Shown here: one piece after another, positions 47,187-59,819 of the stretch
Position numbering within the stretch: the stretch's first letter is position 1
Layout: the number at the start of each line of letters is the position of its first letter
Assembly: GCA_029582155.1 (NCBI GenBank)
Contig: CM055912.1
Location: 992,001 to 1,056,000 of the forward strand
Source of the DNA: Panopea generosa
Lineage: Eukaryota > Mollusca > Bivalvia > Adapedonta > Hiatellidae
Reading direction: 5' to 3'
Length of the DNA: 64,000 nt
The notes under the pieces: generated by a model
Database searches by the model: none
What the model saw: the letters and a program-made list of their open reading frames with translations, nothing else
Told to the model about the DNA's origin: nothing
Program-made: the position numbers and the translations under genes

Positions 47187-48525
47187 GACGATTTTTTGTT
47201 TTTTTTATATATTTCCTCTCACATGTATGACAGGGAAAGTCATTTCCTTTTCAGATATTGAATATTGTTGACTAATGACCTGGCAAGTTTGATCAAATTT
47301 GAATCATGAATAAAGAAGTTATTAATTTTTTAGAATTTCTATTTGGAAATTTTTAAAAGTTCCAATATTCAGCCATTTTGTGTCAATTTGTCAAAATACC
47401 AGCTGGAGTTGAAAGGCTGTAAAAAAAAATTCTTCTATTTCTTTCAAGATGTTTTACCATGGATACACATATGTAATATATGGGTTATAAAGGTGCTCTT
47501 TAATTTGACAGTTTTCAGTTCCAGATTTTCTTATGGGATCGTATTCTCTAGAAATCACTGAAAAATGGCACCATTTTCTAAAGGGTTAATTAAAAATCTT
47601 TTTTTTTTATATTAACTTTTTACATTGCACAATTTTATAATTTTCTGACAGGTTAAATGAATATGGATAAATATATGCAGGTAGTGGTATTGTATCTGAC
47701 CTAAAATAGTTGTCATACTGTTTTCAGTTTGTGCATATTGCCAGATCTTTGGTTTTTTCCCTGTATTTGGTTCAGGAAAGTAGTTCCAAAGAAAATTGAC
47801 AGTTGTTGTTCAAGACAATGTGAGTTTGAAAATATACATCACTGGTAATATTGCAATGTTATCTTGTATAGAGAGTATATTTTGCCAGAGAATGGTGTAA
47901 AATTGGTAGGACTCGTAGCTGTAACACGCAGATGGGACTACTTCTTAGACAGTAAGAATTTTGCATGATTTGAAGTAGCGTTGGGAATTGAACCCAAAAA
48001 GCATAATTGATTATTGAATGGACAGACTGATCGATTATCGATTATTTTATCGATTATTTAACTTTCAAAAGTAAAATTTGAAAATAACTTCTACATGCAC
48101 CTTTCACATAATGTGAAACAGTTCAATGTTCCCAACTTCCCAGGCTTGCAAGTATCTAGAATATCAATATCTAGAAAGTGCAACTAGTCAACTACATGTA
48201 TATTTCAAATATTAAAAGAAAACAACACATAATTGATCTCAATTGTTGTCTTCAATACTATATTTAAATCATGCCAAAGAAAATTGCTGAAACTTTCACG
48301 TTTTCACAGAAGAAAATTTATATGCATACAGTTCCAGTTATTGTAAATCTATGAAATATTTATAAAATTACTGGAACCTAATGCTGACATTATACATAAT
48401 GGGATTGATCACAAATTATCTGTAAAAACATAATCAGAATTTAGAAATTGTCACTATTTTGACAAAGGGAGATAATTTAATGGATTTGAGGGACACCCGC
48501 AAATAACATCGTCTTCTTTTTTTTA
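47187..48525. other. Unannotated stretch, present only in copy A
   Basis: AT-rich, no gene seen. It is part of the 2278-bp block that copy B lacks. Confidence 0.45.
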
Positions 48526-48526
48526 G

Positions 48527-50165
48527 CTCACCTGAGCCAAAGGCTCACAGGTGAGCTTTTGTGATCACCTGGTGTCCGTCGTCTGTCGTCCGTTGTTAAC
48601 TTTTAGCTTCTAACAACTTCTCCTCTGAAACTACTAGGCCAATTTTGATATAACTTTACAGAAATGTTCCTTGGGTGACCCTCTACCAAGTTTGTTCAAG
48701 CTATCTTGATTCTTCAAAAAACATGGCCGCCAGGGGGCGGGGCATGTTTAATCAGTAAAAACTTAAAAAATCTTCTTATCAGAAACTACTCGCTCGAGTT
48801 GAAAATAATTTCACAGAAATGTTCCTTGGGTGACCTTCTACCAAGTTTGTTCAAGCCAGCTTGATTCGTCAAAAAAACATGCGGCCAGTGGGTTTGGTTA
48901 GTTTACTATATAAGCTATAGTATAAACTTAAAAATTCTTTTCGTCAGAAACTACTGGCTCGATTTTAAAATCATTTCACAGAAATGTTCCTTGGTTGACC
49001 CTCTATCAAGTTTGTTCAACCCATTTTGATTCGTCAAAAAACATGGCGGCCAGGGTGTGGGGTTAGTTTACTATATAAGCTATAGTAAAATCTTAAAAAA
49101 TCTTCTTGTCAGAAACTACTGGCTCGATTTTAAAATAATTTCACAGAAATGTTCCTTAGGTAACCCTCTACCAAGTGTGTTCAAGTCATCTTGGTTCGTC
49201 AAAAAACATGGCGGCCAGGGGGTGGGGTTAGTTTACTATATAAGCTATAGTAAAAACTTAAAAAAACTTCTTCTCAGAAACTACTGGCTCGATTTTGTAA
49301 TAATTTCACAGAAATGTTCCTTAGGTGACCCTCTACCAAGTTTGTTCAAGTCATCTTGGTTCGTCAAAAAAACATGGCCGCCAGGGGGTGGGGTTAGTTT
49401 ACTATATAAGCTATAGTAAAAACTTAAAAAATCTTATTCTCAGAAACTACTGGCTCGATTTTAAAATCATTTCACAGAAATGATCCTTGGGTGACCCTCT
49501 ATCAGTTTGTTCAAGTCATTTTGATAAGTCAAAAAACATGGCGGCCAGGGGGTGGGGTTAGTTTACTATATAAACTATAGTAAAAACTTAAAAAAATCTT
49601 CTTGTCAGAAACTACTGGCTCGATTTTAAAATAATTTCACAGAAATGTTCCTTGGGTTACCCTCTAATAAGTTGGTTCAAGTCATCTTGATCCGTCAAAA
49701 AACATGGCGGCCAGGGGGTGGGGTTAGTTTACTATATAAGCTATAGTAAAAACGTAAAAAATCTTTTTGTCAGCAACTACTGGCTCAATTTTAAAATCAT
49801 TTCACAGAAACGGTACTTGGGTGACCAACTACCAAATTTGTTCAACACATTTTGATTCATTAAAAAACATGGCGGCCAGGGGTTGGGGTTAGTTTACTAT
49901 ATCAGCTATAGTAAAAACTTAAAAAATCTTTTTGTCAGAAACTATTGGCTCAGTTTTAAAATCATTTCACAGAAATGGTCCTTGGGTGACCCACTACCAA
50001 GTTTATTCAACCCATCTTGATTCATCAAAAAACATGGCGGCCAGGGGGTGGGTTTAGTTTACTATATAAGCTATAAGTTAAATCTTAAAAAATCTTCTTG
50101 TCAGAAACTACTGGCTCGATTTTAAAATAATTTCACAGAAATGTTCCTTGGGTGACCCTCTGCAA
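48527..50165. repeat. Interspersed repeat with ~164-bp tandem units (copy A)
   Basis: Opens with a hairpin: AGCTCACCTGAGCC, then AAAG, then GGCTCACAGGTGAGCT. About ten tandem units of ~164 bp follow, each with 'AAACATGGCGGCCAGGGGG', 'GTTAGTTTACTATATAAGC', 'CAGAAACTACTGGCTCGA' and 'CAGAAATGTTCCTTGGGTGA'. Families with this opening are, to my knowledge, common in molluscs. Copy B keeps only the last units, at 53496-54194. Open frames across it are artefacts. Confidence 0.85.
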
Positions 50166-51673
50166 GACTATCAACATATTACACTTAATAACAAGTAAAT
50201 CAATAAAATCTTATTATATAATAGGATGATATACTGTACGGTATTCAATAAATCTTGTACAAAGAATATCAAAGTAAAATTATTTATAAAATTATAATGA
50301 ATTTTGATAATCAACAAATTTATGTAATAAACATGTTAATAAATCTTGTACAAAAAACTAAAAGTGATGGTTGGTAGTTAATAAATATGTAAAGTAATAA
50401 ATATGTATATAATCGTCTTATATCACTACTCATTCATCATTTATCATTCATAATCATCAATTTATTTATTAATCATCTGTTCATGCTCGCCAAAATGACC
50501 AGTTCAAAGTGTGAGGGTAAATAAAAACTTCAACAACAAAAAGCATGTCTAGTCTGAAACATCAGTGTTACTGTAGTGCTCTTGTCGGTGCGTTAGATTT
50601 TGGATCGAATCTGTCTTGATGCGAGTCGTTAGTAGTTCATTCACGATTATCTCCCATTGGTAAGATCCGCCATTTGCGAACGTATTTGTAACGTAGATCT
50701 ATAACAGGCGTGCTCAAATTTTGTGCGAAAATGATTTTCCACTAAGAAAGGAAGGGTGCCTTGAGATAATATTGGCCCAAAGAGGTATTTGTTAACATAT
50801 ATTTGATCTTAATATAAAATGCGTTTTCTATGTCTACAGTCTCTAAAACAAAAGGTTCACAATAATGAAAGTCTTGATTTCGGATAGTCTTGATTTCGGA
50901 TACCATATTCAATAAATGTAACAAATGTATCATTTTATCTAACTTGTATTTACTGTTATTTGTAGATAGAACGTTTCTTTAATATTTGAATATAATGTGG
51001 ATTTTAAGTTTGACGTATATATACGTAGATATATGCGAATAAAACATCTTCAGTCAACCTTGGGTAATTGTCATCTTTTCAAAGTCACCTTTCATGGGAA
51101 CGAGGCAGCATTGCGATACCGTTGCCGTCACAATCAGTCCATTGCTCTTGATATCACAGACCATTTGGGGAGGGAGGGGGGGGCATGCGACACTTAACAG
51201 TGACATTTCTTGTTGTTCTTGGCGTTTTTTTGTTTGTTTCAATGTTTAGCATCATTTTGATGCCATTGAGAGCTAACAGAATAACATATAAAGCACACAA
51301 CGAATGAATAAGTAAAATGAAGGTAGATACTTGCAGAACTGCAGTTTCAGCAGATTATATCCAATAGTTCTTACAACATGCATCAGCTACAGTGGTCTTC
51401 TTCTTACCATCACTCATTTGGTGATCTGGAACCTCACTTGTTGATACTTTATCCACAATGACAAAATGCTGAAATGGACACCATGTAAACTGCTCTTGAG
51501 TCCATTGCCTGGGTATAACTTGTTATGTGTGTTGTTTTTGAGTGACACTATACGTATATAATGGGTCAAGATTAGCATTGAACTTGCAACCTCCGGCATG
51601 ACTGGTTAAGACTCTATCCAGTATGTGGCCCTGCTTTTCATAGGCTTGTCACAGTACAGTTTGATAATATAGA
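50166..51673. other. Unannotated stretch at the end of copy A
   Basis: No gene recognised. Short frames at 50742-50933, 50997-51197 and 51414-51599 recur unchanged in copy B and show no motif. A repeated phrase, AGTCTTGATTTCGGAT, stands twice in tandem near 50870-50900. Confidence 0.4.
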
Positions 51674-54600
51674 AACAATCAGCTAATCAAGTCCTTGTCG
51701 CGTGTGGATACAGCAAATGACGTCACACTCCAATGACTTTTGAAGTTAGTTTAAGGGTCAGATATCATGTTTTTTCCTATGCGCATATTTCGGAAACTAA
51801 ATGGATTATTCATTAAGGTGTTACAGATCTGTTTACTGAGAATAAGCGTTTGTGCTTACTATATGACTTCGATAGGTAAATTACATAGGAATTCAGGGTC
51901 CAAGCTAGCGAAAATGTCGTTATATTCAACTTTTAGACTTCGCTCTGGCAGTCTGCGTGTCCTAATTTTCAGTATACCGTTTACATAAGTCGTTAAAGGT
52001 CACACTCTATTGGCTTGTCAGTTTGATCCCTATCCCTATAAACATCAACTATCACATCATTTATCGGATTAATCGGCATCAAGCTGCGTTTTCTCTCCGG
52101 TCAAAATCAGCCGAGATTTGATCTAAAAATAGGTGATGACGTAATTAGCGGGTATCCCACAAAATTTAAAAGGGAAATAACTTACTTGGTTTCCAGCAAA
52201 ATATTATCTCCCTTGCCAAAAATGGTGGCAATTTCTAAAATTGATTATGTTTCTGAAGAGAATTCGCGATAGACCGCGATTTGCATAATGTCAGCTTTAG
52301 GTTCCGGTGATTTTATGAATATTTTATATATTTACAATAATTGGAACTGCATGTATGTAAATTTTCTTCTGTGACAAAGTGAACGTTGATAATAAAATCG
52401 AGTTAAAGGTAAATAAAATGTGGGTGGGGTACTATAGTAATTTAATAAACCTATTGCTTACTGGTTGTGTATATTCAGCGTATAATTTTCTTTTGACAGT
52501 TCTATCATGACTTATATACAGTATTGAAAACAACAATTAACATAAATTAAGTGGACTTTTTTAAATATATTAGTACACTGCTTTAGAAGTCTTGGTCTAA
52601 ATTGCTATGAAGAATTATAAAATTATGTGTCTGTGATCTGGTTGTCTAAGTTGCTGGCTCAAAATCATTTACCTCAATGTTGTGGTTTAGGGTTTGAGCT
52701 CAGTTCAGCTCACCGATAGATTAAATATGAGAAAGTTTGCCAGTTACTAGTGGAAAGTTGATGATTCTACTCAGATTCATTCTGAGGTCTTCCTCCACTG
52801 GGAAAAGTTGATGCATGCCGCATAACTTGTAATGTATTGAAAAACGTGTTAAATCCCATTAAAAATGTATGTGTATAGTGCCATATATAATATTCTGCAT
52901 CATAGGTCGTGTCCAGCCTGTAACTTCCAAATGCATGAACCGATTTTCAAATAACTTGATAGAAGTGTTCAGTATAATATGACAACATATTGTGCGCATC
53001 ACCTGGGCAGCTACCATAATGGTCAAGGTCACATACTGGACTGAGTATATTATACCTGGGTGACTTCTTCATATTTGTGTATATATAAAAAATTTTGTTA
53101 TAATTGATGTCGAAATTAAAAATCATCATTAGAGTATGATATAATAAATAAAAACAGTAAATCATTATAAATGTACCAGTATTGTTCAGAAAACCAATAT
53201 AAAAATCTCTGTAGTATGAGCTTATTTCATTCAGAATGTTTTAAAAAAATTAAAACAAAATAAATAAATAGCAAAAAAACCCATTTTATTTGAATTAAAA
53301 AGAGAAATCTGTAAAATAAGTATAGAGTTATATAAGTATAGAGATATATAAGTACAGAGATATATAAGTATAGAAATATATAAGTATAGAGATATATAAG
53401 TACAGAGATATATAAGTATAGAGATATATAAGTACAGAGATATATAAGTACATGTATAGAGATATATACGGAATATCAATGTTTTTGTCTATAAATCATT
53501 TCACAGAAATGATCCTTGGGTGACCCTCTATCAGTTTGTTCAAGTCATTTTGATAAGTCAAAAAACATGGCGGCCAGGGGGTGGGGTTAGTTTACTATAT
53601 AAACTATAGTAAAAACTTAAAAAAATCTTCTTGTCAGAAACTACTGGCTCGATTTTAAAATAATTTCACAGAAATGTTCCTTGGGTTACCCTCTAATAAG
53701 TTGGTTCAAGTCATCTTGATCCGTCAAAAAACATGGCGGCCAGGGGGTGGGGTTAGTTTACTATATAAGCTATAGTAAAAACGTAAAAAATCTTTTTGTC
53801 AGCAACTACTGGCTCAATTTTAAAATCATTTCACAGAAACGGTACTTGGGTGACCAACTACCAAATTTGTTCAACACATTTTGATTCATTAAAAAACATG
53901 GCGGCCAGGGGTTGGGGTTAGTTTACTATATCAGCTATAGTAAAAACTTAAAAAATCTTTTTGTCAGAAACTACTGGCTCAGTTTTAAAATCATTTCACA
54001 GAAATGGTCCTTGGGTGACCCACTACCAAGTTTATTCAACCCATCTTGATTCATCAAAAAACATGGCGGCCAGGGGGTGGGTTTAGTTTACTATATAAGC
54101 TATAAGTTAAATCTTAAAAAATCTTCTTGTCAGAAACTACTGGCTCGATTTTAAAATAATTTCACAGAAATGTTCCTTGGGTGACCCTCTGCAAGACTAT
54201 CAACATATTACACTTAATAACAAGTAAATCAATAAAATCTTATTATATAATAGGATGATATACTGTACGGTATTCAATAAATCTTGTACAAAGAATATCA
54301 AAGTAAAATTATTTATAAAATTATAATGAATTTTGATAATCAACAAATTTATGTAATAAACATGTTAATAAATCTTGTACAAAAAACTAAAAGTGATGGT
54401 TGGTAGTTAATAAATATGTAAAGTAATAAATATGTATATAATCGTCTTATATCACTACTCATTCATCATTTATCATTCATAATCATCAATTTATTTATTA
54501 ATCATCTGTTCATGCTCGCCAAAATGACCAGTTCAAAGTGTGAGGGTAAATAAAAACTTCAACAACAAAAAGCATGTCTAGTCTGAAACATCAGTGTTAC

Positions 54601-55702
54601 TGTAGTGCTCTTGTCGGTGCGTTAGATTTTGGATCGAATCTGTCTTGATGCGAGTCGTTAGTAGTTCATTCACGATTATCTCCCATTGGTAAGATCCGCC
54701 ATTTGCGAACGTATTTGTAACGTAGATCTATAACAGGCGTGCTCAAATTTTGTGCGAAAATGATTTTCCACTAAGAAAGGAAGGGTGCCTTGAGATAATA
54801 TTGGCCCAAAGAGGTATTTGTTAACATATATTTGATCTTAATATAAAATGCGTTTTCTATGTCTACAGTCTCTAAAACAAAAGGTTCACAATAATGAAAG
54901 TCTTGATTTCGGATAGTCTTGATTTCGGATACCATATTCAATAAATGTAACAAATGTATCATTTTATCTAACTTGTATTTACTGTTATTTGTAGATAGAA
55001 CGTTTCTTTAATATTTGAATATAATGTGGATTTTAAGTTTGACGTATATATACGTAGATATATGCGAATAAAACATCTTCAGTCAACCTTGGGTAATTGT
55101 CATCTTTTCAAAGTCACCTTTCATGGGAACGAGGCAGCATTGCGATACCGTTGCCGTCACAATCAGTCCATTGCTCTTGATATCACAGACCATTTGGGGA
55201 GGGAGGGGGGGGCATGCGACACTTAACAGTGACATTTCTTGTTGTTCTTGGCGTTTTTTTGTTTGTTTCAATGTTTAGCATCATTTTGATGCCATTGAGA
55301 GCTAACAGAATAACATATAAAGCACACAACGAATGAATAAGTAAAATGAAGGTAGATACTTGCAGAACTGCAGTTTCAGCAGATTATATCCAATAGTTCT
55401 TACAACATGCATCAGCTACAGTGGTCTTCTTCTTACCATCACTCATTTGGTGATCTGGAACCTCACTTGTTGATACTTTATCCACAATGACAAAATGCTG
55501 AAATGGACACCGTGTAAACTGCTCTTGAGTCCATTGCCTGGGTATAACTTGTTATGTGTGTTGTTTTTGAGTGACACTATACGTATATAATGGGTCAAGA
55601 TTAGCATTGAACTTGCAACCTCCGGCATGACTGGTTAAGACTCTATCCAGTATGTGGCCCTGCTTTTCATAGGCTTGTCACAGTACAGTTTGATAATATA
55701 GA
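51674..55702. repeat. Tandem segmental duplication, copy B (4029 bp)
   Basis: Nearly identical to copy A in the shared parts. Differences found by eye: 46709 G vs 53016 A, 49945 T vs 53974 C, and 51483 A vs 55512 G. Copy B lacks three blocks of A: the 1495-bp insertion plus one target copy; 1726 bp (44845-46570), whose join shows a shared GTATA; and 2278 bp (between ~47187 and ~49466), with essentially no shared bases at the join. Confidence 0.95.
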
Positions 55703-56225
55703 AACAAGTAACTGATATTGACAGCATGTGGACATACCAGTATATATCTCTCATGTGTGGACATAGGCTTGTCACAGTACAGTTTGATTATAGAAACAAG
55801 AAACTGGAAGTGACAGCATGTGAACATACTGGTATATATCTCTCATGAGTGGACATAGGCTTGTCACAGTACAGTTGATAATATAAAAACAAGTAACTGG
55901 AAGTGACAGCATGTGAACATACTGGTATATATCTCTCATGTGTGGACATAGGCTTGTCACAGTACAGTTTGATAATATAGAAACAAGTAACTGGAAGTGA
56001 CAGCATGTGAACATACCGGTTTATATCTCTCATGTGTGGACATAGGCTTGTCACAGTACAGTTTGATAATATAGAAACAAGTAACTGGAAGTGACAGCAT
56101 GTGAACATACCGGTTTATATCTCTCATGTGTGGACATAGGCTTGTCACAGTACAGTTTGATAATATAGAAACAAGTAACTGGAAGTGACAGCATGTGAAC
56201 ATACCGGTATATATCTCTCATGTGT
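55665..56225. repeat. 94-bp tandem repeat
   Basis: Six copies of a 92-94-bp unit with CATAGGCTTGTCACAGTACA, 'GTTTGATAATATAGAAACAA' and 'GGAAGTGACAGCATGTGAACA'. The first unit straddles the right breakpoint of the duplication. Copy A ends after the first ~36 bp of such a unit. Confidence 0.95.
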
Positions 56226-56226
56226 G

Positions 56227-56335
56227 GACATGAGCATCAGACTTGGCTGGAGGGTGATGGGTTTGATTACCAACCTGGCCATGTGTTGTTGTGTCCTGAG
56301 CAAAACAGTTTATTTTTTTATACAGGTTCTATTGA
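56227..56335 (+). mobile_element. Possible SINE fragment
   Basis: GATGGGTTTGATTACC looks like a decayed B box. It is followed by 'GTTGTTGTGTCCTGAGCAAA', a phrase seen in tRNA-derived SINEs of aquatic animals. The 5' part is not clear. Confidence 0.4.
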
Positions 56336-56396
56336 GGGAGACATAGAGATATTATTAGAGCATGTGAGTATGTGTGCTCCAACTAAAACATAACAG

Positions 56397-56486
56397 CTCT
56401 GCTACGTCCTCCAGCCCTTTCCTGATATTTTGGGACAAGGTGTTGACCTTCATCAACCACTTCGATTCATATCTGGAGTTTTCAAA
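56397..56486 (+). other. Possible 90-nt exon
   Basis: Bounded by acceptor ATAACAG and donor CAAA|GTAAGT. It reads 30 codons without a stop, including FPDILGQGVDLHQPLRFISG. It is in phase 0 at both ends. The product is not recognised. It does not join in frame to the exon-like segment at 56965, so at least one other exon or an error would be needed. Confidence 0.35.
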
Positions 56487-56964
56487 GTAAGTAAAGGCCA
56501 TTTTTATTATCAAACACTTAAAGCACTGGTGATTATTGACACACGGCATAAAGAGAGTAGTTCTAAGTCTTATTTTGCATAAAGCTTCGTGTATGTGATA
56601 TTTCAATGAGGCAGCATTACATTAGTGAGCATTTAATTAGGTGCATAATATTGTATGTAAACCAGAATACTGTTGGAGATAAAAGGATGGAGTAACAGTA
56701 TAAACAAAAGCAGCATTGAAAAATGGCTACTTATATACTGAGTTCTCTATACTCACTTTAAGAAAACACATACAGCACAGGTAAAATGTGATATTGGTCC
56801 TGAGGTTATAAAAAATCTGTACGCAACTTAAAGTCAATTTCAATTTCCCTGAGTCCAAACTCAACTGAGTTCAAAACTCAAACGGAGGTTATAATGTTTT
56901 TGAGTTCTTTCTCCACAGAGACAAGACCCAAAAAGACAATCTCAATTTGAGCATGGATGCACAG

Positions 56965-57076
56965 TATTTATTTTCCACTATCTAAGCGCTTATCGTCTGA
57001 GATGACAGAGGGTCTTCCCACCGATCTGTCAAATGGTAGTAATAAGAAAGTGCGTTGGTTGGAGATCCTCAAACAG
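56965..57076 (+). other. Possible 112-nt exon
   Basis: Acceptor GCACAG and donor CAAACAG|GTGGGT. The one open frame reads IYFPLSKRLSSEMTEGLPTD and then KKVRWLEILKQ. The amino-acid composition and the strong donor look like a real exon. No family is recognised. Flanked by AT-rich intron-like sequence. Confidence 0.4.
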
Positions 57077-57109
57077 GTGGGTGTTTTATTTTGTTTTTAA
57101 AATGTTAAT

Positions 57110-57205
57110 TTTGTTAATGTTAACATTGCTGTTGTTGCTGCTGCTATTGTTGTGTTGTTGCTACTGTTGTTGTTGATGATGTTGTTTTGTTGTTGTTGTT
57201 AAAAA
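57110..57205. repeat. Imperfect (GTT)n microsatellite
   Basis: Runs of TTG/CTG trinucleotides with several interruptions. Confidence 0.8.
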
Positions 57206-57319
57206 TTAAACCAATATTAACATGTTGCATAATATTCAATAATTTAAACAGATATGTTACCACTTCCAACAGATACGTTACCATACTTTACATATTCAAT
57301 ATGGCTTTCAAATTAAATA

Positions 57320-57608
57320 GCCGGGCCAGATTAGCTCAGTCGGTTACACGTCTGACTATCAATCCAGGGGTCATGAGTTCGAATCCCTGTCTTGCAACAG
57401 TCTACATGATGATTGATATTAGACATTGTGTCTCATTATCATACTTCTCTCACCCCTGATTCAAGTGGGAAAGTTATCAGTAACTTGTGGAGATGGGGTG
57501 TGCTCTAGTACTGGTTTATCCCAGGAAACAATGGTTAGGTTAACTGATCGTCTGTTAGCCCTCGATGGCATAAAAATGAGGCTAAATATTGAATCAATCA
57601 ATCAAATT
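57320..57608 (+). mobile_element. tRNA-derived SINE, best copy of its family
   Basis: The head has TTAGCTCAGTCGGTTACACG (A box) and GAGTTCGAATCCC (B box). The body includes 'GGGAAAGTTATCAGTAACTT'. The tail is GATCGTCTGTTAGCCCTCGA followed by 'AATCAATCAATCAA', a short simple repeat that is typical of a SINE 3' end. The acceptor stem pairs only partly, so it is not a working tRNA gene. Confidence 0.8.
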
Positions 57609-59400
57609 AATTACTCAGGTTGGTGATTATAATAATGTGTTTACCTGATAAAAGGTAAAGATAAAACATGTTGATTATCATTCAATAGTCTACATAACTG
57701 ACAATAGCCTACCATGTTCTTATATACGTTTGAGGTACAGATACGTTACAATTTAAAACAGATATGTTTCCTTTGCTGAAGCCAGGTACAGAGAAATGCA
57801 CGAATACCTCACCACATTAACAAAGCAATGTATGAAATTTGCACATGGTATTTAAATGAGTATGATCAATAGACAGAGTTTAAGAGAAAAACTAAATGAT
57901 ATATTCAGCCTCTTGACAGAAAGTGTATTTGTACAACTTTGAGCTTCATACTTTTCTCTTTTGTCACCAAAAAGACAAATGTGATGTCCCGAACATGTGG
58001 TTGCTCAAATATAGCGATTTCATGAAAGAATTTGTACCATAATTTGGTGCATAAATTCAAATTAATAGCTTGGTAACGTACCTTTGGGTAATGTATCTGT
58101 TGCACAAAAGGTATTATCATTGCAAATATGCATAGGTTTATTAAAGATCACTTCAAATGTGATTTTTCAACGACTAAAAAGAGACTACTGCAAGGTTAAA
58201 TAGTTAAAACTGGTAATATATTTAAAACTGGGAGTATAGTTAGACAAATGTGGTAACGTATCTGTTCCTAATTCTTCCAGGTATTTCTCAAAATTTACCT
58301 TGTACTGCTGAATCTTTTACTAATTTGCTGTGTCCCTTGGTGAAGTGTACATATCTCTTGTCTCATGGTTACAGGTACAACTTTGTTTTGATTGACTTTA
58401 TTGTTTGTTTCTATTAACAGAGTGTCCAGTTATTCAAATAAAGACTTTTGAAATACTTTTTCTTACATTTTCTTTTCAAAATACTGCAAATGCAGATGTC
58501 CCTGAGTTTATGAACAGATACGTTACCGACATTTCACTGGACCTGAAACACACACTTGTCTGACTGGACGGTTGTCACAATTTTTACAGTTACAAGTCCT
58601 TTCATTAAGACAATTCTCCATGTTTCACTCAGTTATTGTAACTTACTGAGTGAAAATCACCCAATTAAATCTTTTTAAGATTTCACTCATGACAGTTAGT
58701 TTAATTTTGAAGAGTTTTCACCCTATTCAGTCAAGTCTTATCTAGAGAACTGTATATATATGATAATGAAACATGATAATAATAATTTTCAAAAATGAAA
58801 GCAAGGAACCTGGAAGACTTGAGGTATTTATTCCAATTTCATAAAAAAATCAGAGAATGTAAATGATTATAAATCTGGTTCTGGTAAAAATAATAACTAC
58901 ATATGGTAATATTGCAAGTTCATTGATGTATGTGTTTTATTATATACATTGTATACTATTATTAGGCATTAATTTTACAATTTACCATTTATCACAGGTT
59001 GCAATTAAAATGATAAAACCCATTAATAATCAAACTGATATTTATCTAATGATTTGTAAAAGACATGTTTATATAGGAAGTTTATTATTGTCTCAATGAT
59101 GTACACAATACACACATTCAATGGTAATATAATAAATTACAAAGGAGTTCAATATTGAATTACAAGAGACCTGTTAGAATTAGTATCACATGCACTTTCA
59201 TCCGCATTATACTATTAAGAGTTGACTTGCAAATGAAGACAAATGCTGGTTTTCAATGGTTGCAGTATTACTCTAAATTAATACCTACATATTTTTTTTG
59301 TTGTACTACTAAACTTTTACACAGTTAAATTATTAAAATTATATGTCTGTAGGTCTAATTTCAGTATGTTTGTAAGTCTTGATTCAGCATGTTTAACAGA
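57609..59400. other. Unannotated stretch
   Basis: AT-rich with no recognisable gene. 'GATACGTTAC' recurs near 57273, 57742 and 58517, suggesting an old dispersed repeat. A 78-codon frame at 58863-59099 has no motif. Confidence 0.4.
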
Positions 59401-59409
59401 CAAAATTAT

Positions 59410-59740
59410 AGGGGCGATAGGGCTCCCACCAGAGGCTGTAAGGTGGATAGAGTGCTCCCACCAGAGGTTATAAGGTGGATAGAGTGCTCCCACCAGAGGT
59501 TATAAGGTGGATAGAGTGCTCCCACCAGAGATAGTAAGGTGGATAGAGTGCTCCCACCAGAGGTTATAAGGTGGATAGAGTACTCCCACCAGAGGTTATA
59601 AGGTGGATAGAGTGCTCCCGCCAGAGGTAATAAGGTGGATAGAGTGTTCCCACCAGAGGTTATAAGGTGGATAGAGTGCTCCCACCAGAGGTTATAAGGT
59701 GGATAGAGTGCTCCCACCAGAGGTTGTGGGTTTGATCCTG
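59410..59740. repeat. 32-bp minisatellite derived from a tRNA-like head
   Basis: About ten copies of a 32-bp unit, CCACCAGAGGTTATAAGGTG plus GATAGAGTGCTC. The last unit runs straight into GTTGTGGGTTTGATCCTGAGCC, a Pol III B-box-like sequence. So the repeated part corresponds to the A-box/anticodon side of a tRNA-like SINE head and the array ends in its intact T-arm. Confidence 0.85.
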
Positions 59741-59819
59741 AGCCAAATACCTCTAAAAAAACAATCAGTACCTTTACCCAGGAAGGGGGCTTGAGAGCAA
59801 TTCAAAATAGGATTGAACT

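Larger units (their letters stand above)
42142..51673. repeat. Tandem segmental duplication, copy A (9532 bp)
   Basis: Direct copy of the segment that follows at 51674-55702. The matched parts are 42142-42915, 44412-44844, 46571-47186 and 49467-51673. A shared AACAA stands at the left edge (42142), the junction (51674) and the right edge (55703), which suggests microhomology at the breakpoints. Open frames inside, such as 42235-42456 (73 codons), recur unchanged in copy B and have no recognisable domain. Confidence 0.95.

Noticed and set aside
49057-49416. 119-codon frame with internal repeats
   Set aside because: It is made of the ~164-bp tandem units of an interspersed repeat.
57320-57400. 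Functional tRNA gene
   Set aside because: A and B boxes are good, but the acceptor and anticodon stems pair poorly and a SINE body and tail follow directly. Two relatives in the window show the same.
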